In this document: positions 1 to 9,745 of the stretch, piece by piece
Layout: each line of letters opens with the position of its first letter
Position numbering within the stretch: the stretch's first letter is position 1
Source: Flavobacterium profundi
GTDB taxonomy: Bacteria > Bacteroidota > Bacteroidia > Flavobacteriales > Flavobacteriaceae
Reading direction: 5' to 3'
Assembly: GCF_006491645.1 (NCBI RefSeq)
Contig: NZ_VDCZ01000001.1
Coordinates: forward strand, 186,001-250,000
Length of the DNA stretch: 64,000 nucleotides
Made by a program: the position numbers and the translations under genes
The notes under the pieces: generated by a model
Database searches by the model: none
What the model saw: the letters and a program-made list of their open reading frames with translations, nothing else
What the model was told of the DNA's origin: nothing

Positions 1-769
1 CATGTATTTCATTTTTAATTTCAGGTAACAAAGGGTCTAAGGTTTCTTCAAAATTTCCTGCAATAATTAATTTAACATTGTTATAATCATTAGAAATAGT
101 TTTAAAAGCAGATACTAATTCGTTAATTCCTTTATCCTTGACCACTCTGCCAATAAAACCAAAAACAAAATCATCTTCAGCTATACCGTATTGTTTTTTA
201 AAATTATTAGAATCAACGATTTGCGAATTAAAAAAAACGCCATCAATTCCATTTATACTTCCATTCCAGATAATTTGAATTTCTTTTTTTGTTATCTTAT
301 CATCCTGCATAACCTCTTTTACTCCATGACTCACAGCATAAACCGAAGTTGCTAATTTACAAGAAACTCTTTCCATAGCCATTAGTAATTTCCTCTTAAA
401 ACCTGCTACTCCTTGATAACGCAATCCATGAACATAATAGATTCGTGTTGGCACTCTACAAATCCAAGCTGCAATCATAGATAAAAAGCTACCTTTTGGA
501 GTGTTTCCATGAACTATATCTGGTCTTTTCATTATGAAATATCCAATTAATCGCAACAAGCTAAGAAAATCGTTTACTAATGCAATTTCTCTTTTCATTA
601 CGATTCCTTTACAAGCAACATTATATTGTTTAGCTGTTTGATAAAGTCTATCTTCAGGAGATGAAATTAAAGTAACATCAAATTCTTCTTTAAGCAAAGC
701 AAGTTGGCCTTTAAAAAAAATTAAAGACAAAGGGATTGTTGTAATGATAAATAACTTTTTTTTACGCAT
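1..769 (-). CDS. Glycosyltransferase family 4 (GT-B), 3' end cut by window edge
   Basis: The reading frame is open from an ATG at 769 to the left edge, so the C-terminus is missing. The protein starts MRKKKLFIITTIPLSL. It carries GT-B/GT4 hallmarks: an N-terminal acceptor-side domain with a GNTPKGSFLSMIAA stretch, VHGLRYQGVAG, and the start of the nucleotide-sugar domain at FGFIGRVVKDKGI followed by VKLIIAGNFEE. Such enzymes use an activated sugar to extend a lipid-linked glycan on the cytoplasmic membrane. Its start overlaps the end of the upstream GT2 gene by 8 bp, so the two are co-transcribed in the capsule locus. Family assignment is secure; sugar specificity cannot be told. Confidence 0.9.
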   Translation of the reverse strand, partial: MRKKKLFIITTIPLSLIFFKGQLALLKEEFDVTLISSPEDRLYQTAKQYNVACKGIVMKREIALVNDFLSLLRLIGYFIMKRPDIVHGNTPKGSFLSMIAAWICRVPTRIYYVHGLRYQGVAGFKRKLLMAMERVSCKLATSVYAVSHGVKEVMQDDKITKKEIQIIWNGSINGIDGVFFNSQIVDSNNFKKQYGIAEDDFVFGFIGRVVKDKGINELVSAFKTISNDYNNVKLIIAGNFEETLDPLLPEIKNEIH

Positions 770-1631
770 TTAAACCCTTAACTTTTGTGTTTTTAATAAT
801 TGTAATTGCTTCTTTAAATTTAGAAATATATTCTTCTGAAACTACCCCTTTACCTCTATTTTTTTGTAGCAGATCTATTTTTCCCATTCCATCTAAAAGA
901 TAAACGACTAATGATTTAAAATAAGACTTGGCAAGTAAAATATGAAAACGATTTTCTCCGTATTTACGAATCATATTCCTTTCATTTTTGTAAGCTCTGA
1001 TAAGTTTTCTTCTAGTTACATTATTTTCTTCCCTGTAGATATACAAAGGTTCTTCTATAGAGATAACCTTTAAATCGTTTTTTTTGGAAGTACGCAACCA
1101 TAAATCTAAATCTTGAGCAATACTTAAGCTTTCATCATATTTATTTCTTTCATACCATGATTTTTTAGCAATAAGTGCAGCATGCGTAATTCCTACTTTT
1201 CGAGTCAAAATATCTTGAAAAGTAACCGATTTATAGTTAACACCTCTCACACCAACGATTTCTAAATTATTTAAAACAGAATACACTCCTGTTGTAACAA
1301 TATCGACATCGTTTTTAGAGAATAATTCCAATTGTTTTTCAATTCTGTTTGGCATCATTAAATCATCAGCATCCATTCGTACTATATAATCATGTTTTGC
1401 CCATTGTGTAACTTCATTCAATCGAGCTGCTAATTTTTTATTTTTCCCATCTGAAATTACTCTCACTCTCTCATCATCTACTGACTTTGCAATAGCAAGA
1501 GAACTATCTGTAGAACCATCATCTATTAGTAATAATTCCCAATCTTGAAAAGTTTGAGCAAATACAGAGCGTATTGCATCTGGCAAATATTCTTCGGCAT
1601 TATAAAATGGAATTGCTATTGTTATTTTCAT
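762..1631 (-). CDS. Glycosyltransferase family 2
   Basis: 289 residues with the GT-A fold of family 2. The nucleotide-binding start is ITIAIPFYNAEEYL, followed by LLIDDGSTDSS and the metal-binding DXD-type motif RMDADDLMMPNR near residue 90. A later QDLDLWLR matches the usual acceptor/base region. It probably transfers one sugar of the polysaccharide repeat unit on the cytoplasmic face. The start codon abuts the stop of the EpsG-like gene (1-bp overlap) and the stop overlaps the next glycosyltransferase, so it is in a tightly packed operon. Donor and acceptor are unknown. Confidence 0.92.
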   Translation of the reverse strand: MKITIAIPFYNAEEYLPDAIRSVFAQTFQDWELLLIDDGSTDSSLAIAKSVDDERVRVISDGKNKKLAARLNEVTQWAKHDYIVRMDADDLMMPNRIEKQLELFSKNDVDIVTTGVYSVLNNLEIVGVRGVNYKSVTFQDILTRKVGITHAALIAKKSWYERNKYDESLSIAQDLDLWLRTSKKNDLKVISIEEPLYIYREENNVTRRKLIRAYKNERNMIRKYGENRFHILLAKSYFKSLVVYLLDGMGKIDLLQKNRGKGVVSEEYISKFKEAITIIKNTKVKGLNA

Positions 1632-2695
1632 TATGGGAATAAATTTGGATTGAACTCATACGGAACTAAATTGGACATTTTGGATAAATAAATACCAAAA
1701 AAAACTAAATGTATACCTATAAAAGCGACTCTAGGCAAAAGACGATTAAACATGGGCACATCGTTAAGTATAAAAGGCCAGATTAAGATATAACCGAATG
1801 AAAAATACAAAGACATTCGTAAAAAGTTTACATCAGAACCTGTTAAACTAACTACCATATAGATAATAGAACTAAAAACGCAGGTATTCAAATAAATATT
1901 AAAATAGGCTAAGTTTTCAGTTTTGATATACTTCCTAAAACGAATTAAAACAAATGTCATTACAATAAAAAACAAACTCAACAACAATCCTCCTTGAGCA
2001 CCTCTATCCTCATATACAGAATACCTGTCTATGGTTGCTTCATCAAAAAGTAGCAAAAATCTACTTAAAAATGTTAAGGCTACAAAAGATAAAATAGAAT
2101 AATAAAATAATTTCTTTATCGAAAATTCATTTTTCAGAATAAAATAAAAAGGAATCATTATTAAAATGGTTTTGTGAAAAAATGCCCCAACAAGTATCCA
2201 AAAAAGGTAATATTTCAAATTTCGTTTTACTAAAAAATAAAAAGAAATACCAAAAAAAGATGCCGCTATGCTTTGACGTGCTCCATTAAACAAGAACAAA
2301 TAAAAACCTAAAGTGATATATATAAAGATAGAAATTCTTGCATTTAAACTCATTTTTCGAATAGCAAACAATGACAAACCCACAGACAACAAAGCAATTA
2401 AAAACAATAAAACCCAATATTGATTTGATATAAAATAAGCTGCTTTTTCTAGCATTAAATATCCAATCTCTAGAGATGAATTCGTTTTATCTATAGGCAA
2501 TTGCAAGTATTTTAAATTTTGGAAACTACCAACATAATTATTCGTATCTGTACCTACATTTGAAGATCGAAAAGCAGGAAAAATTACTAGGATAAAACCA
2601 GACAAATAAAAGGATAAGTTATTATTTTCACCTTTCTTGCTTAGAATACTAAAAACAATTAAAACTAAAAACAATATAATAAAATAGATAATCAT
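1631..2695 (-). CDS. EpsG-family polysaccharide polymerase (Wzy role)
   Basis: 354-residue integral membrane protein with roughly ten hydrophobic segments. The motif FPAFRSSNVGTDTNNYVGSF after the second helix is typical of the EpsG family (F-R-x-x-x-VGTD-x-x-x-Y). EpsG proteins take the place of Wzy, joining lipid-linked repeat units in the periplasm. This is the only polymerase candidate in the locus, alongside the flippase at 9742 and Wzc/Wza-like genes at 15904-19158, which fits a Wzx/Wzy-type pathway. It ends 1 bp into the GT2 gene and starts 6 bp after the CapA-like gene. Confidence 0.85.
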   Translation of the reverse strand: MIIYFIILFLVLIVFSILSKKGENNNLSFYLSGFILVIFPAFRSSNVGTDTNNYVGSFQNLKYLQLPIDKTNSSLEIGYLMLEKAAYFISNQYWVLLFLIALLSVGLSLFAIRKMSLNARISIFIYITLGFYLFLFNGARQSIAASFFGISFYFLVKRNLKYYLFWILVGAFFHKTILIMIPFYFILKNEFSIKKLFYYSILSFVALTFLSRFLLLFDEATIDRYSVYEDRGAQGGLLLSLFFIVMTFVLIRFRKYIKTENLAYFNIYLNTCVFSSIIYMVVSLTGSDVNFLRMSLYFSFGYILIWPFILNDVPMFNRLLPRVAFIGIHLVFFGIYLSKMSNLVPYEFNPNLFP

Positions 2696-2701
2696 TCTCC
2701 T

Positions 2702-3850
2702 TTATTTGAAATATTGATTAAACAGTGTCTGAATCACTTCATTATGCGATTCACATCTCATAATATTATGACTAGAACGCAGGTATTTTTTACCATATAA
2801 AATAGCGACCACTCTATTTTTTAAAATTCTATTAAGGTGAATCCAATAGCGATTCAATCCTAAATATTGAGGGAAATACATTTCTTGTTTTCGCTTACAA
2901 AAAGCAATCCAAGATGCCATTATAAATTGTGAATCATACACTTTACTAGATCGCTCTTCAATTTGCTTGGATAATGTTATATTTTCAGTAGCATTCATTA
3001 AACGGATTCCTCCTTGTGTTGCAGTAATTCCTTTATGGTGCACAGCAAAAGTGTTATTTTCATAAAATTCAACTTTTAACAACAAACCTTCATTCCAAGA
3101 AGAATTATTTTCTTTATAACCAAAAATACTATTTCCTTGTCCGTATATAATTTTTTTATCTTTATATTCTTCAATGGAACCAATGCAATGACTGTGTTGA
3201 CACGTTACTAAATCAGCACCTTTTTCCACAAATTTTCTACATTTCTTTTGAAGCAAAGGGCTAGGATACTCATAATATTCAATACCTCCATGATAAATTA
3301 CAAGCAAGAAATCAACCTTTTCTTTTAATTTTTCGATGGCATCTAAATCTTCGTAGGGATCAAAATAATTGGAACCGTATTCCGTATCATTGGCACAATT
3401 AAATTCTTGTTCCGCATAAGCAAGAATTCCAATTTTCACACCATTTACTACTTTTACAAATGGTTTTTTGGCTTCGTTTATATTTTTTCCAACACCAACT
3501 ATATCAATTTGATGCTTCAAACAAGTGTCCATAGAAGATTTTACACCCTCTTCTCCACAATCTTTAATGTGATTGTTGGCTAAGCTTAATAAATGAATTC
3601 CTGCTTTCTTTAAAACACGAATATAATTGGTTTTCCCGTATAAAATAGGCCCCGATTTTTGTATTGGTTTAGGGGTATCTGTTAATACAAATTCTAAATT
3701 TGCCACAACCAAATCGGCTGAATTAAACTCCTGTATTACATCATTAAAAAGCGAACTAGCATTTTCTTCTTCGAAAAACAAAGAGGTATCTTTTGTAGGA
3801 CATATATCGCCACATAGTATTATTTCAGCTTTTCGATTCATTTTATGCAT
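2702..3850 (-). CDS. CapA-family protein (metallophosphatase-like, capsule synthesis)
   Basis: 382 residues. The N-terminus IILCGDICPTKD and later VVANLEFVLTD, LLSLANNHIKDCG, YHGGIEYYEYPSP and CQHSHCIG match the CapA family, which has a calcineurin-like metallophosphoesterase fold; the D, N, H residues of these motifs are the expected metal ligands. CapA in Bacillus takes part in poly-gamma-glutamate capsule export, but relatives inside polysaccharide loci are of unknown role, perhaps a decorating or hydrolytic step. No signal peptide is evident. Start may be the first Met or MNRK three codons later. Lies between two glycosyltransferase genes in the capsule operon. Confidence 0.82.
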   Translation of the reverse strand: MHKMNRKAEIILCGDICPTKDTSLFFEEENASSLFNDVIQEFNSADLVVANLEFVLTDTPKPIQKSGPILYGKTNYIRVLKKAGIHLLSLANNHIKDCGEEGVKSSMDTCLKHQIDIVGVGKNINEAKKPFVKVVNGVKIGILAYAEQEFNCANDTEYGSNYFDPYEDLDAIEKLKEKVDFLLVIYHGGIEYYEYPSPLLQKKCRKFVEKGADLVTCQHSHCIGSIEEYKDKKIIYGQGNSIFGYKENNSSWNEGLLLKVEFYENNTFAVHHKGITATQGGIRLMNATENITLSKQIEERSSKVYDSQFIMASWIAFCKRKQEMYFPQYLGLNRYWIHLNRILKNRVVAILYGKKYLRSSHNIMRCESHNEVIQTLFNQYFK

Positions 3851-3903
3851 GACTTTTTATTTTAGCAAATTTATCTTTTAAAATGTATTGCTTGCTTCAA
3901 AAT

Positions 3904-5067
3904 TTAAACAATTTTACTATACAGTTCTTCAATTTTTTTTGTATTTATCTCGATATCAAACCCTTTAGACATAATTTTTTCTCCAATCTTTTCTTTAGCG
4001 ATTGTTTTGTTTTTAGAAATATTATAAACAATCGCATCTGTCCATTCTGAAACAGAAAAAGAATCAAAAAAAGTTACTAAATCTAAATTCATATCTACTG
4101 TTTTAGGAAAACCTTTATATAAATAACACGGTAATCCAGCGGCTTGAGCTTCTACAGCAACTAAACCGAAACCTTCTTTTAATGCTGGTCCCACAAATAC
4201 ATCAAAAGAATGCATCACTACAGGAACATCTTCTCTTACATCCAAATACCTAATGCGTTCTGTTACCTTATATTCTTCCGCTTTTTGAAAAATTCTCTGT
4301 AGATAATCGGGTTGATCTGCTCTTCCTGCAAACACAAAAACAACATCTAATCCTTTTTTTTGGAGTTCATTTAAAACTTCAATAATAAATAGGACGTTTT
4401 TATGACTTACAATTCGTCCCACATTACCTAGAACCAGCGTATTTTCAGTTATATTGTAACTCTTTCTAAGCTTTTCTACAGCTTCATCAGAAACCATTTG
4501 AAAAGCTTTTGTGTCTATTGCATTATTAATAACAGCAGTTTTATTTTTTGTAAGTAGTCTTTCATAAAACAAACTTGCATTAGCTTCATTGGAGCAACCC
4601 CAATAATAATCAGCATATTTTGCAATTAACCATTTTTGAAATTGAAGTTCTAACTGACTCAAAACTCTAGATACCAGATTTCCTCTAAATTTCAAATCTG
4701 CATGTGAATGAACAATTACCGTTTTAATTCCTGCTTTTTTTGCAGCCCAAGCAATAACACCCGACTTTGCATTCATATGTATATGAACTATATCAGGTAT
4801 TCCTAGCTCCTTACAAATTTTTTCAAATTCAAAAGCATATTTTTTCGGACCAACATCCCATTGTGTAGGTATATATTTGATTTGAGCTCCATTAGCTTGA
4901 ATTTCTTCGTCAAAATCACCTTTTACTACACCCAATTTACGTTTGTAATTTATTAAAAAATCAAAATGAAAATTTTCTGAAATATTTCTATAGATATCCA
5001 TCAACATTACTTCTGCACCACCTCGGTTCATAGCTCCAGTAACATGTAGTATTTTTATCTTTTTCAT
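3904..5067 (-). CDS. Glycosyltransferase family 4 (GT-B)
   Basis: 387 residues, full length for the family. It starts with ILHVTGAMNRGGAEVML, the typical glycine-rich acceptor loop. The second Rossmann domain has LGNVGRIVSHKNVLFIIEVL, VFVFAGRADQPDY and the E-x7-E-type motif FVGPALKEGFGLVAVEAQAAG, where the glutamates bind the nucleotide sugar. It probably adds a sugar during repeat-unit assembly. Its start codon shares the ATGA overlap (5064-5067) with the stop of the TupA-like gene, which indicates translational coupling. About 50 bp separate it from the CapA-like gene downstream. Confidence 0.92.
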   Translation of the reverse strand: MKKIKILHVTGAMNRGGAEVMLMDIYRNISENFHFDFLINYKRKLGVVKGDFDEEIQANGAQIKYIPTQWDVGPKKYAFEFEKICKELGIPDIVHIHMNAKSGVIAWAAKKAGIKTVIVHSHADLKFRGNLVSRVLSQLELQFQKWLIAKYADYYWGCSNEANASLFYERLLTKNKTAVINNAIDTKAFQMVSDEAVEKLRKSYNITENTLVLGNVGRIVSHKNVLFIIEVLNELQKKGLDVVFVFAGRADQPDYLQRIFQKAEEYKVTERIRYLDVREDVPVVMHSFDVFVGPALKEGFGLVAVEAQAAGLPCYLYKGFPKTVDMNLDLVTFFDSFSVSEWTDAIVYNISKNKTIAKEKIGEKIMSKGFDIEINTKKIEELYSKIV

Positions 5068-5996
5068 TCGCTTATTGGATTAGGTAATACTAATAAATCG
5101 CCCAGTATTTGATCGTATTCTAAGGGCTTAAAATCGGGTAATCCACTTTTTGGATAAAAAGTCATTTCTCCAAAAATGATTTTAGTTTCCACTTCATAAA
5201 AATCAATTCTTACAAAAGGAAAATCTTTTGATAAATCCTCAGCAATTTGTATCATCTTATTCAATTGAACTGGAGGATTAATTTTAATATCTGGTCTTGG
5301 CAATAGATCTTTTCCAAAAGGTTGAATGTTCCAATTTAAATCATAAAAATTTTGTGCATGATTCGCAGTATCTCTCCCTTTATTAGCTTGAATAAACTGT
5401 GCTTTACCATTGAAACAAAAAAACTTATAATCCATTAACTGGCCACTTTCATCTGTAAGAAATTTTTCAACTATTAATCTTGGCTTCATGTTTTTATAAG
5501 GCCATTCCCTTCCTGGCCAAAAAATAGTATTGGTTAACCAAAGATTCATAATTTTTTTCCAGATGAACCAATTTATTTTATTTTTATTGGTACACAATAA
5601 ATTCCATCCACTTCCATGAGTGGCTTTTATAATAAATTGATTGGGTAAATCAGCTACTTTTAATTCAGAAATTGTATCATAAACTGCAATAATTTCATTC
5701 AATAAATCGCCATAACCTTTTTCTATCAAAAAGTGTCTCACTTCATATTTATCGGCACAAATTGTGGTTAAATTATTATGATAATGCAACTTCAGCCACT
5801 GCAGTTTTTCGCTAAAGGTTTTAGGTTCTTCCAGATTAGGTTTTTTGCCTGAAAAATTTTGATACAATTTCACAATAGCTTCTTCATCAGTAAATTGCTG
5901 AAGATTTTTAATTCCTTTTTGTTTCTGTTGGTAAGACCAAAGATATAATAAAAAAGGATTGCTATTTTTCAATTTAACGAGATAACTTCTAATCAT
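5064..5996 (-). CDS. TupA-like ATP-grasp protein
   Basis: 310 residues. The sequence holds PKTFSEKLQWLKLHYHN, CADKYEVRHFLIEKGYGDLL, and an ATP-grasp core around QFIIKATHGSGWNLLCTNK. Later come DYKFFCFNGKAQFIQ, FVRIDFYEVETKIIFGEMTFYP, where D, E and the acidic pair are likely metal and ATP ligands. This matches the TupA-like ATP-grasp family, named for teichuronopeptide synthesis, which is common in capsule loci and is thought to form an amide or ester bond on the glycan. A possible role is attaching an amino acid to a uronic acid of this capsule; that is inference. ATGA overlaps on both sides couple it to its neighbours. Confidence 0.82.
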   Translation of the reverse strand: MIRSYLVKLKNSNPFLLYLWSYQQKQKGIKNLQQFTDEEAIVKLYQNFSGKKPNLEEPKTFSEKLQWLKLHYHNNLTTICADKYEVRHFLIEKGYGDLLNEIIAVYDTISELKVADLPNQFIIKATHGSGWNLLCTNKNKINWFIWKKIMNLWLTNTIFWPGREWPYKNMKPRLIVEKFLTDESGQLMDYKFFCFNGKAQFIQANKGRDTANHAQNFYDLNWNIQPFGKDLLPRPDIKINPPVQLNKMIQIAEDLSKDFPFVRIDFYEVETKIIFGEMTFYPKSGLPDFKPLEYDQILGDLLVLPNPISE

Positions 5997-6988
5997 ACTG
6001 ACTTTATTTTTCGAAATATAAATCTAGAAGTATACCATATAGAAAGTTTAATTTTCGCCCATAGGTTACCTTTCAAAGATAAATAAAAATATTTAGCTTG
6101 TTTTCGTAATGGTTTTCCTGAATGGATGTATTCATAATGTTCTACAAACAATCTATCCACTATTAATTGTTTAGCTTGTGGTTTTAAATCCTCTTTAATA
6201 TTATCATACATCCCAAAGAGCAAATTCAATTGTTGTCTTAAAAATTCGTCTTTATAAGTTTCATACTCTTGATTTTCTTTTAGAAATTCTTTTACAATAT
6301 CTAACACATATGCCAAATGAAATAATTTTTCATTTTTCTTAGCTGTTGTTGCATTGGGTTGTTGTCTATAAAAACTTAATTTTTCAGGTAATAGGCTAAT
6401 GGTTTCCAATTTTGTAATTAAATGCCAATGCACTGGAATATCTTGTCGTGTATAACCTGGAGGAAAATAAATGCCTAATTTTTTAGCAGTTTCCGTTTTA
6501 ATCATTTTCACCCAAGTAAATGAAGGGCGTTGAAGAAGGGCAATTTTATTTGCAACCTCAAATGTTTCAAGTGCTGATTTTTGTTTTTTCAAAGAATCAA
6601 TTTCGTTAGTCTCAAAAAATGACACATAATCCCAAATTACCATGTCCTTATTTTCTTTCTCTAAAATGGAAATTGCTTTTTCAAAAAGGCTTTGATCATA
6701 AATATCATCTCCATCAAAAAAAACAACATATTTGCCTTTTGCTAGTGCTAAAGATTCATTTCTTGCAACAGCTAATCCTTGATTTTCATTTTTTGCAATA
6801 ACTTTTATACGTTTGTCTAATGACGCATATTCATTTAAGATAGCTACTGTATTGTCTTTAGAACCATCATCTATACAAATTACTTCAAAATCTGTAAATG
6901 TTTGATTTAAAACACTGTCTATACTTTCTTTAATAAAGTCTTCTACGTTATAAGTAGCGATTGTTACAGATAACATTAAATTTTCCAT
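5993..6988 (-). CDS. Glycosyltransferase family 2
   Basis: 331 residues. GT-A family 2 motifs are clear: LSVTIATYNVEDFIKESIDS, VICIDDGSKDNTV, and the DXD-type site YVVFFDGDDIYDQSLF near residues 87-100. The C-terminal part is basic and hydrophobic (KIKLSIWYTSRFIFRK), suggesting membrane association. It most likely transfers a sugar to the undecaprenyl-linked repeat unit. It ends in an ATGA overlap with the TupA-like gene and begins 4 bp after the next glycosyltransferase, so it is part of the same operon. Specificity unknown. Confidence 0.92.
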   Translation of the reverse strand: MENLMLSVTIATYNVEDFIKESIDSVLNQTFTDFEVICIDDGSKDNTVAILNEYASLDKRIKVIAKNENQGLAVARNESLALAKGKYVVFFDGDDIYDQSLFEKAISILEKENKDMVIWDYVSFFETNEIDSLKKQKSALETFEVANKIALLQRPSFTWVKMIKTETAKKLGIYFPPGYTRQDIPVHWHLITKLETISLLPEKLSFYRQQPNATTAKKNEKLFHLAYVLDIVKEFLKENQEYETYKDEFLRQQLNLLFGMYDNIKEDLKPQAKQLIVDRLFVEHYEYIHSGKPLRKQAKYFYLSLKGNLWAKIKLSIWYTSRFIFRKIKSV

Positions 6989-6992
6989 ATCA

Positions 6993-7964
6993 TTAATTTA
7001 AAAGAGAATTAAAAATATTCTCCCATCTTTCAATCATTTCTGTTTTATTAAACTCTTTTTGAAAATCATTACGAATTCTTTTGCTCATACTATTTAACAA
7101 GAGTCTATCATGATATAGGATTTCAATTTTCTTTACCATTTCATCAATATCTTTTGAAACTAAAAAACCGTTTTTCCCATCTTGAATTACTTGACTTGGC
7201 CATCCAATATTTGTTGAAACACTCGGTATACTCATTAAAGATGCCTCTCCAAACATTGATGGACCTGCGTCAGCATCTGAAGCAATTAGAATAACATCTA
7301 CATCTTCATAAAAATCTGGCAATGTTTCTATAGGTCCTGAAAATCGAGATTTTAATTTAATATTTGCATATTTTTGTTGAAGCAATTCTACTACTTTTAC
7401 AACATGAGAATAATATCCTTTAAATTCTCTTTTAGGATTTCCTGTCCATCCTATTATAAAATCATCTTTTTCAACAATTCTTTTTTTTAAAAAAAGTTTA
7501 TCATCAATGATACAATTTGCATAAAAAACTTTAGGAAAATATGCAGCATAAAAATTTTTAATTTGATTCGATCCACAAACTAGAACATCAGTTGTACTGC
7601 AGAATTCTTTTATAAATTCCTCTGGTGAACCATTAAAATTGGAATTAGATGGAGGAAAACCATCGGTATAAATTCCTGTAATTTTATATTTATAAGTCCA
7701 TGAAACTTGTAAATGTTTTTCAAAATAAAAAGCTAAATTAAGAACTATATCGTAATTACAATCTTTCTTATGAAGGGTATATTTTTTTTTATCTAAAAAA
7801 GTACGTATTCTTTTGATTGGGTTTTTAGATTTTTTTTTTGTGTTATAAATTAGATAATCACAATAAATATCAAATTTATCCGCTAAATTTATTTTTATAA
7901 ATTGTTGAATTTCAAAATAAGCCCAACCTGGGAAATCCGCTATTATTAGAATAGATGGCTTCAT
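6993..7964 (-). CDS. Glycosyltransferase family 4-like (GT-B)
   Basis: 323 residues. The N-terminal half is divergent (starts MKPSILIIADFPGWAYFEI), but the C-terminal half is typical GT-B: IIGWTGNPKREFKGYYSHVV, a YANIKLKSRFSG strand, DVDVILIASDADAGPSMFGEASLMSIPSV and NIGWPSQVIQDGKNGFLV. The S-x-x-G-P-S-M-F-G-E-A region is the donor-binding loop with its conserved glutamate. It is expected to act in repeat-unit assembly at the inner membrane. Codon use is very A/T-rich even for this locus. A 55-bp gap separates it from the acyltransferase gene upstream. Confidence 0.85.
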   Translation of the reverse strand: MKPSILIIADFPGWAYFEIQQFIKINLADKFDIYCDYLIYNTKKKSKNPIKRIRTFLDKKKYTLHKKDCNYDIVLNLAFYFEKHLQVSWTYKYKITGIYTDGFPPSNSNFNGSPEEFIKEFCSTTDVLVCGSNQIKNFYAAYFPKVFYANCIIDDKLFLKKRIVEKDDFIIGWTGNPKREFKGYYSHVVKVVELLQQKYANIKLKSRFSGPIETLPDFYEDVDVILIASDADAGPSMFGEASLMSIPSVSTNIGWPSQVIQDGKNGFLVSKDIDEMVKKIEILYHDRLLLNSMSKRIRNDFQKEFNKTEMIERWENIFNSLLN

Positions 7965-8019
7965 TGTTTTTTTTGATTAATTGATATTATCGTTGTTTAA
8001 GATAATTTAATATCTTCTT

Positions 8020-8658
8020 TTAAAGAAACAATTCTTTTTTAATTATTGCGGGAATTCCTGCAACCATAACATTGCTAGGAACATCTTTAGTTACTACAGA
8101 ACCCGCAGCAACAATTGAATTTTCACCAATTGTAAGTCCTGGTAAAACGACTGCACTAGTACCTATAAAGACATTATTATGAATTCTACAATTACCTGAA
8201 ATATTTACATTTGGACACAATTCTACAAACTTACCAATTGTCACATCATGTCCTATAGTTGTATTTAAATTTATTAAAACTCCATTATCTATTTTTATCG
8301 AATTAGTAAGAACACAACCCGATGTTATAATTACACCGTATCCTATTTCATTATCAAAACTTCCCACTTCTGCTTTGCTAGAAATGATAGTGTATGGCTT
8401 TCCTCCCAAACTCATAAACTTTTCATACATTTTTTTTCGTAGTGAAGGATTACCGATACCAATAATAAACGCATTAGATTTTTCTTTAAAATGCTTTTTA
8501 ACTTGAGATTCATTTGTATATATATGAAATAAATCAAAAAGTTTTTCGGGTACATTTTCAGTAACATCATCATAAAAACATAAATCTAATGTTTCTCCAT
8601 TTTTATGTAATATTTCTAAAACCTCTTTAGCAAATCCTTTAGCTCCAACAACTATCAT
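8020..8658 (-). CDS. Sugar O/N-acyltransferase, NeuD/PglD family
   Basis: 212 residues: an N-terminal Rossmann-like part ([17 protein letters not shown]), then a left-handed beta-helix of hexapeptide repeats from about residue 95 to 200 (for example [20 protein letters not shown] and [20 protein letters not shown]). The His of TIGHDV is the usual catalytic base of PglD-type enzymes. Family members acetylate the 4-amino group of UDP- or dTDP-4-amino-4,6-dideoxy sugars. It starts 4 bp after the aminotransferase gene, and this pairing fits a VioA/VioB- or PglE/PglD-like route to an N-acetylated 4-amino sugar. The matching 4,6-dehydratase is not in the window. Confidence 0.85.
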   Translation of the reverse strand: MIVVGAKGFAKEVLEILHKNGETLDLCFYDDVTENVPEKLFDLFHIYTNESQVKKHFKEKSNAFIIGIGNPSLRKKMYEKFMSLGGKPYTIISSKAEVGSFDNEIGYGVIITSGCVLTNSIKIDNGVLINLNTTIGHDVTIGKFVELCPNVNISGNCRIHNNVFIGTSAVVLPGLTIGENSIVAAGSVVTKDVPSNVMVAGIPAIIKKELFL

Positions 8659-8662
8659 TTTA

Positions 8663-9745
8663 TTAATTATTTTGAATTCTCAACATTAAACGACAAATTA
8701 AATCTACTTCCTCATCTGTTAAATCAGGATATAATGGCAAACACAAGACTCTTTTTGAAATATCTTCTGTAATTGGCATTTCTTTAGCTTCTACGTAAGG
8801 CAAAACTTTAGATAATGAAGGATAAAAATACCTTCTTGTAAAAATTTCATTTCCATCTAAAATCTCTACAACTTTAAGAAGTAATTTTTCGGATTCAATT
8901 ATTATAGGATAATAAGCATAATTATCAAATGAACCATTAAACCAAATAGGTCTCGTTGCTTTGAAACTTTTTAAATTGTTAGTATACCTTTCTACAATTC
9001 TTTTTCTGTTTTGATATATATATTCGATATATTTTAAATTAACAAGTCCCATTGCAGCATGAAATTCTGAATTTTTGCAATTAATCCCCAATTCAGAAAA
9101 AGATTCCGGTCCATTAAAACCAAAATTACGCATATAGGCAATTCTTTTTAAAAGTTCAGCAGATTTAGTTATTACTAACCCTCCCTCAATTGAATGGTAT
9201 AATTTTGTTGCGTGTAAACTACAAATACTAATATCACCATATTCAAAAATAGATTTGCCCATAATGGTAACTCCAAACGCATGAGCCCCATCATAAATAA
9301 CTTTTAAATTGTATTTTTTTGCAATTCGATCTATTGCAATTACATCACAAGGGTTCCCATAAACATGGGTCGCTAAAATTGCAGTTGTAGAAGGAGTTAT
9401 AGCTGCTTCAATTTTATTCGCATCAATATTTAAAGAATTAATATCAATATCTACAAAAATTGGTTTACAACCTTCCCAAACAATACTGCTAGTTGTTGCT
9501 ACAAAAGAAAAGGGAGTTGTAATTATTTCTCCTCTTAAATCCAATGATTTAATTGCTAATTGTAAAGCTAGAGTTCCATTAGTAACAAAAAGCAAATGTT
9601 TAACATTTAAAAAATCTTTTAATTGCATTTCTAAATTGCTAGCTAATGGTCCCATATTGGTTAACCAATTGCGTTGCCATATTCCATTTAAATACTTATT
9701 GTATTCTTCTTGAGGAGGTAAAAATGGTTTAGTAACTGGGATCAT
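8663..9745 (-). CDS. DegT/DnrJ/EryC1/StrS-family sugar aminotransferase (VioA-like)
   Basis: 360 residues, a PLP-dependent fold-type I sugar aminotransferase. Visible motifs: [16 protein letters not shown] (cofactor phosphate region), [11 protein letters not shown], the PLP-ring aspartate in [11 protein letters not shown], and the Schiff-base lysine in [14 protein letters not shown]. The combination of GNPCD and HATK-x5-EGG resembles VioA/QdtB/FdtB enzymes that turn dTDP-4- or 3-keto-6-deoxyglucose into the amino sugar with glutamate as donor. With the acyltransferase downstream, a product such as dTDP-Qui4NAc is a reasonable inference. It overlaps the flippase stop by 4 bp (9742-9745). Confidence 0.87.
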   Translation of the reverse strand: MIPVTKPFLPPQEEYNKYLNGIWQRNWLTNMGPLASNLEMQLKDFLNVKHLLFVTNGTLALQLAIKSLDLRGEIITTPFSFVATTSSIVWEGCKPIFVDIDINSLNIDANKIEAAITPSTTAILATHVYGNPCDVIAIDRIAKKYNLKVIYDGAHAFGVTIMGKSIFEYGDISICSLHATKLYHSIEGGLVITKSAELLKRIAYMRNFGFNGPESFSELGINCKNSEFHAAMGLVNLKYIEYIYQNRKRIVERYTNNLKSFKATRPIWFNGSFDNYAYYPIIIESEKLLLKVVEILDGNEIFTRRYFYPSLSKVLPYVEAKEMPITEDISKRVLCLPLYPDLTDEEVDLICRLMLRIQNN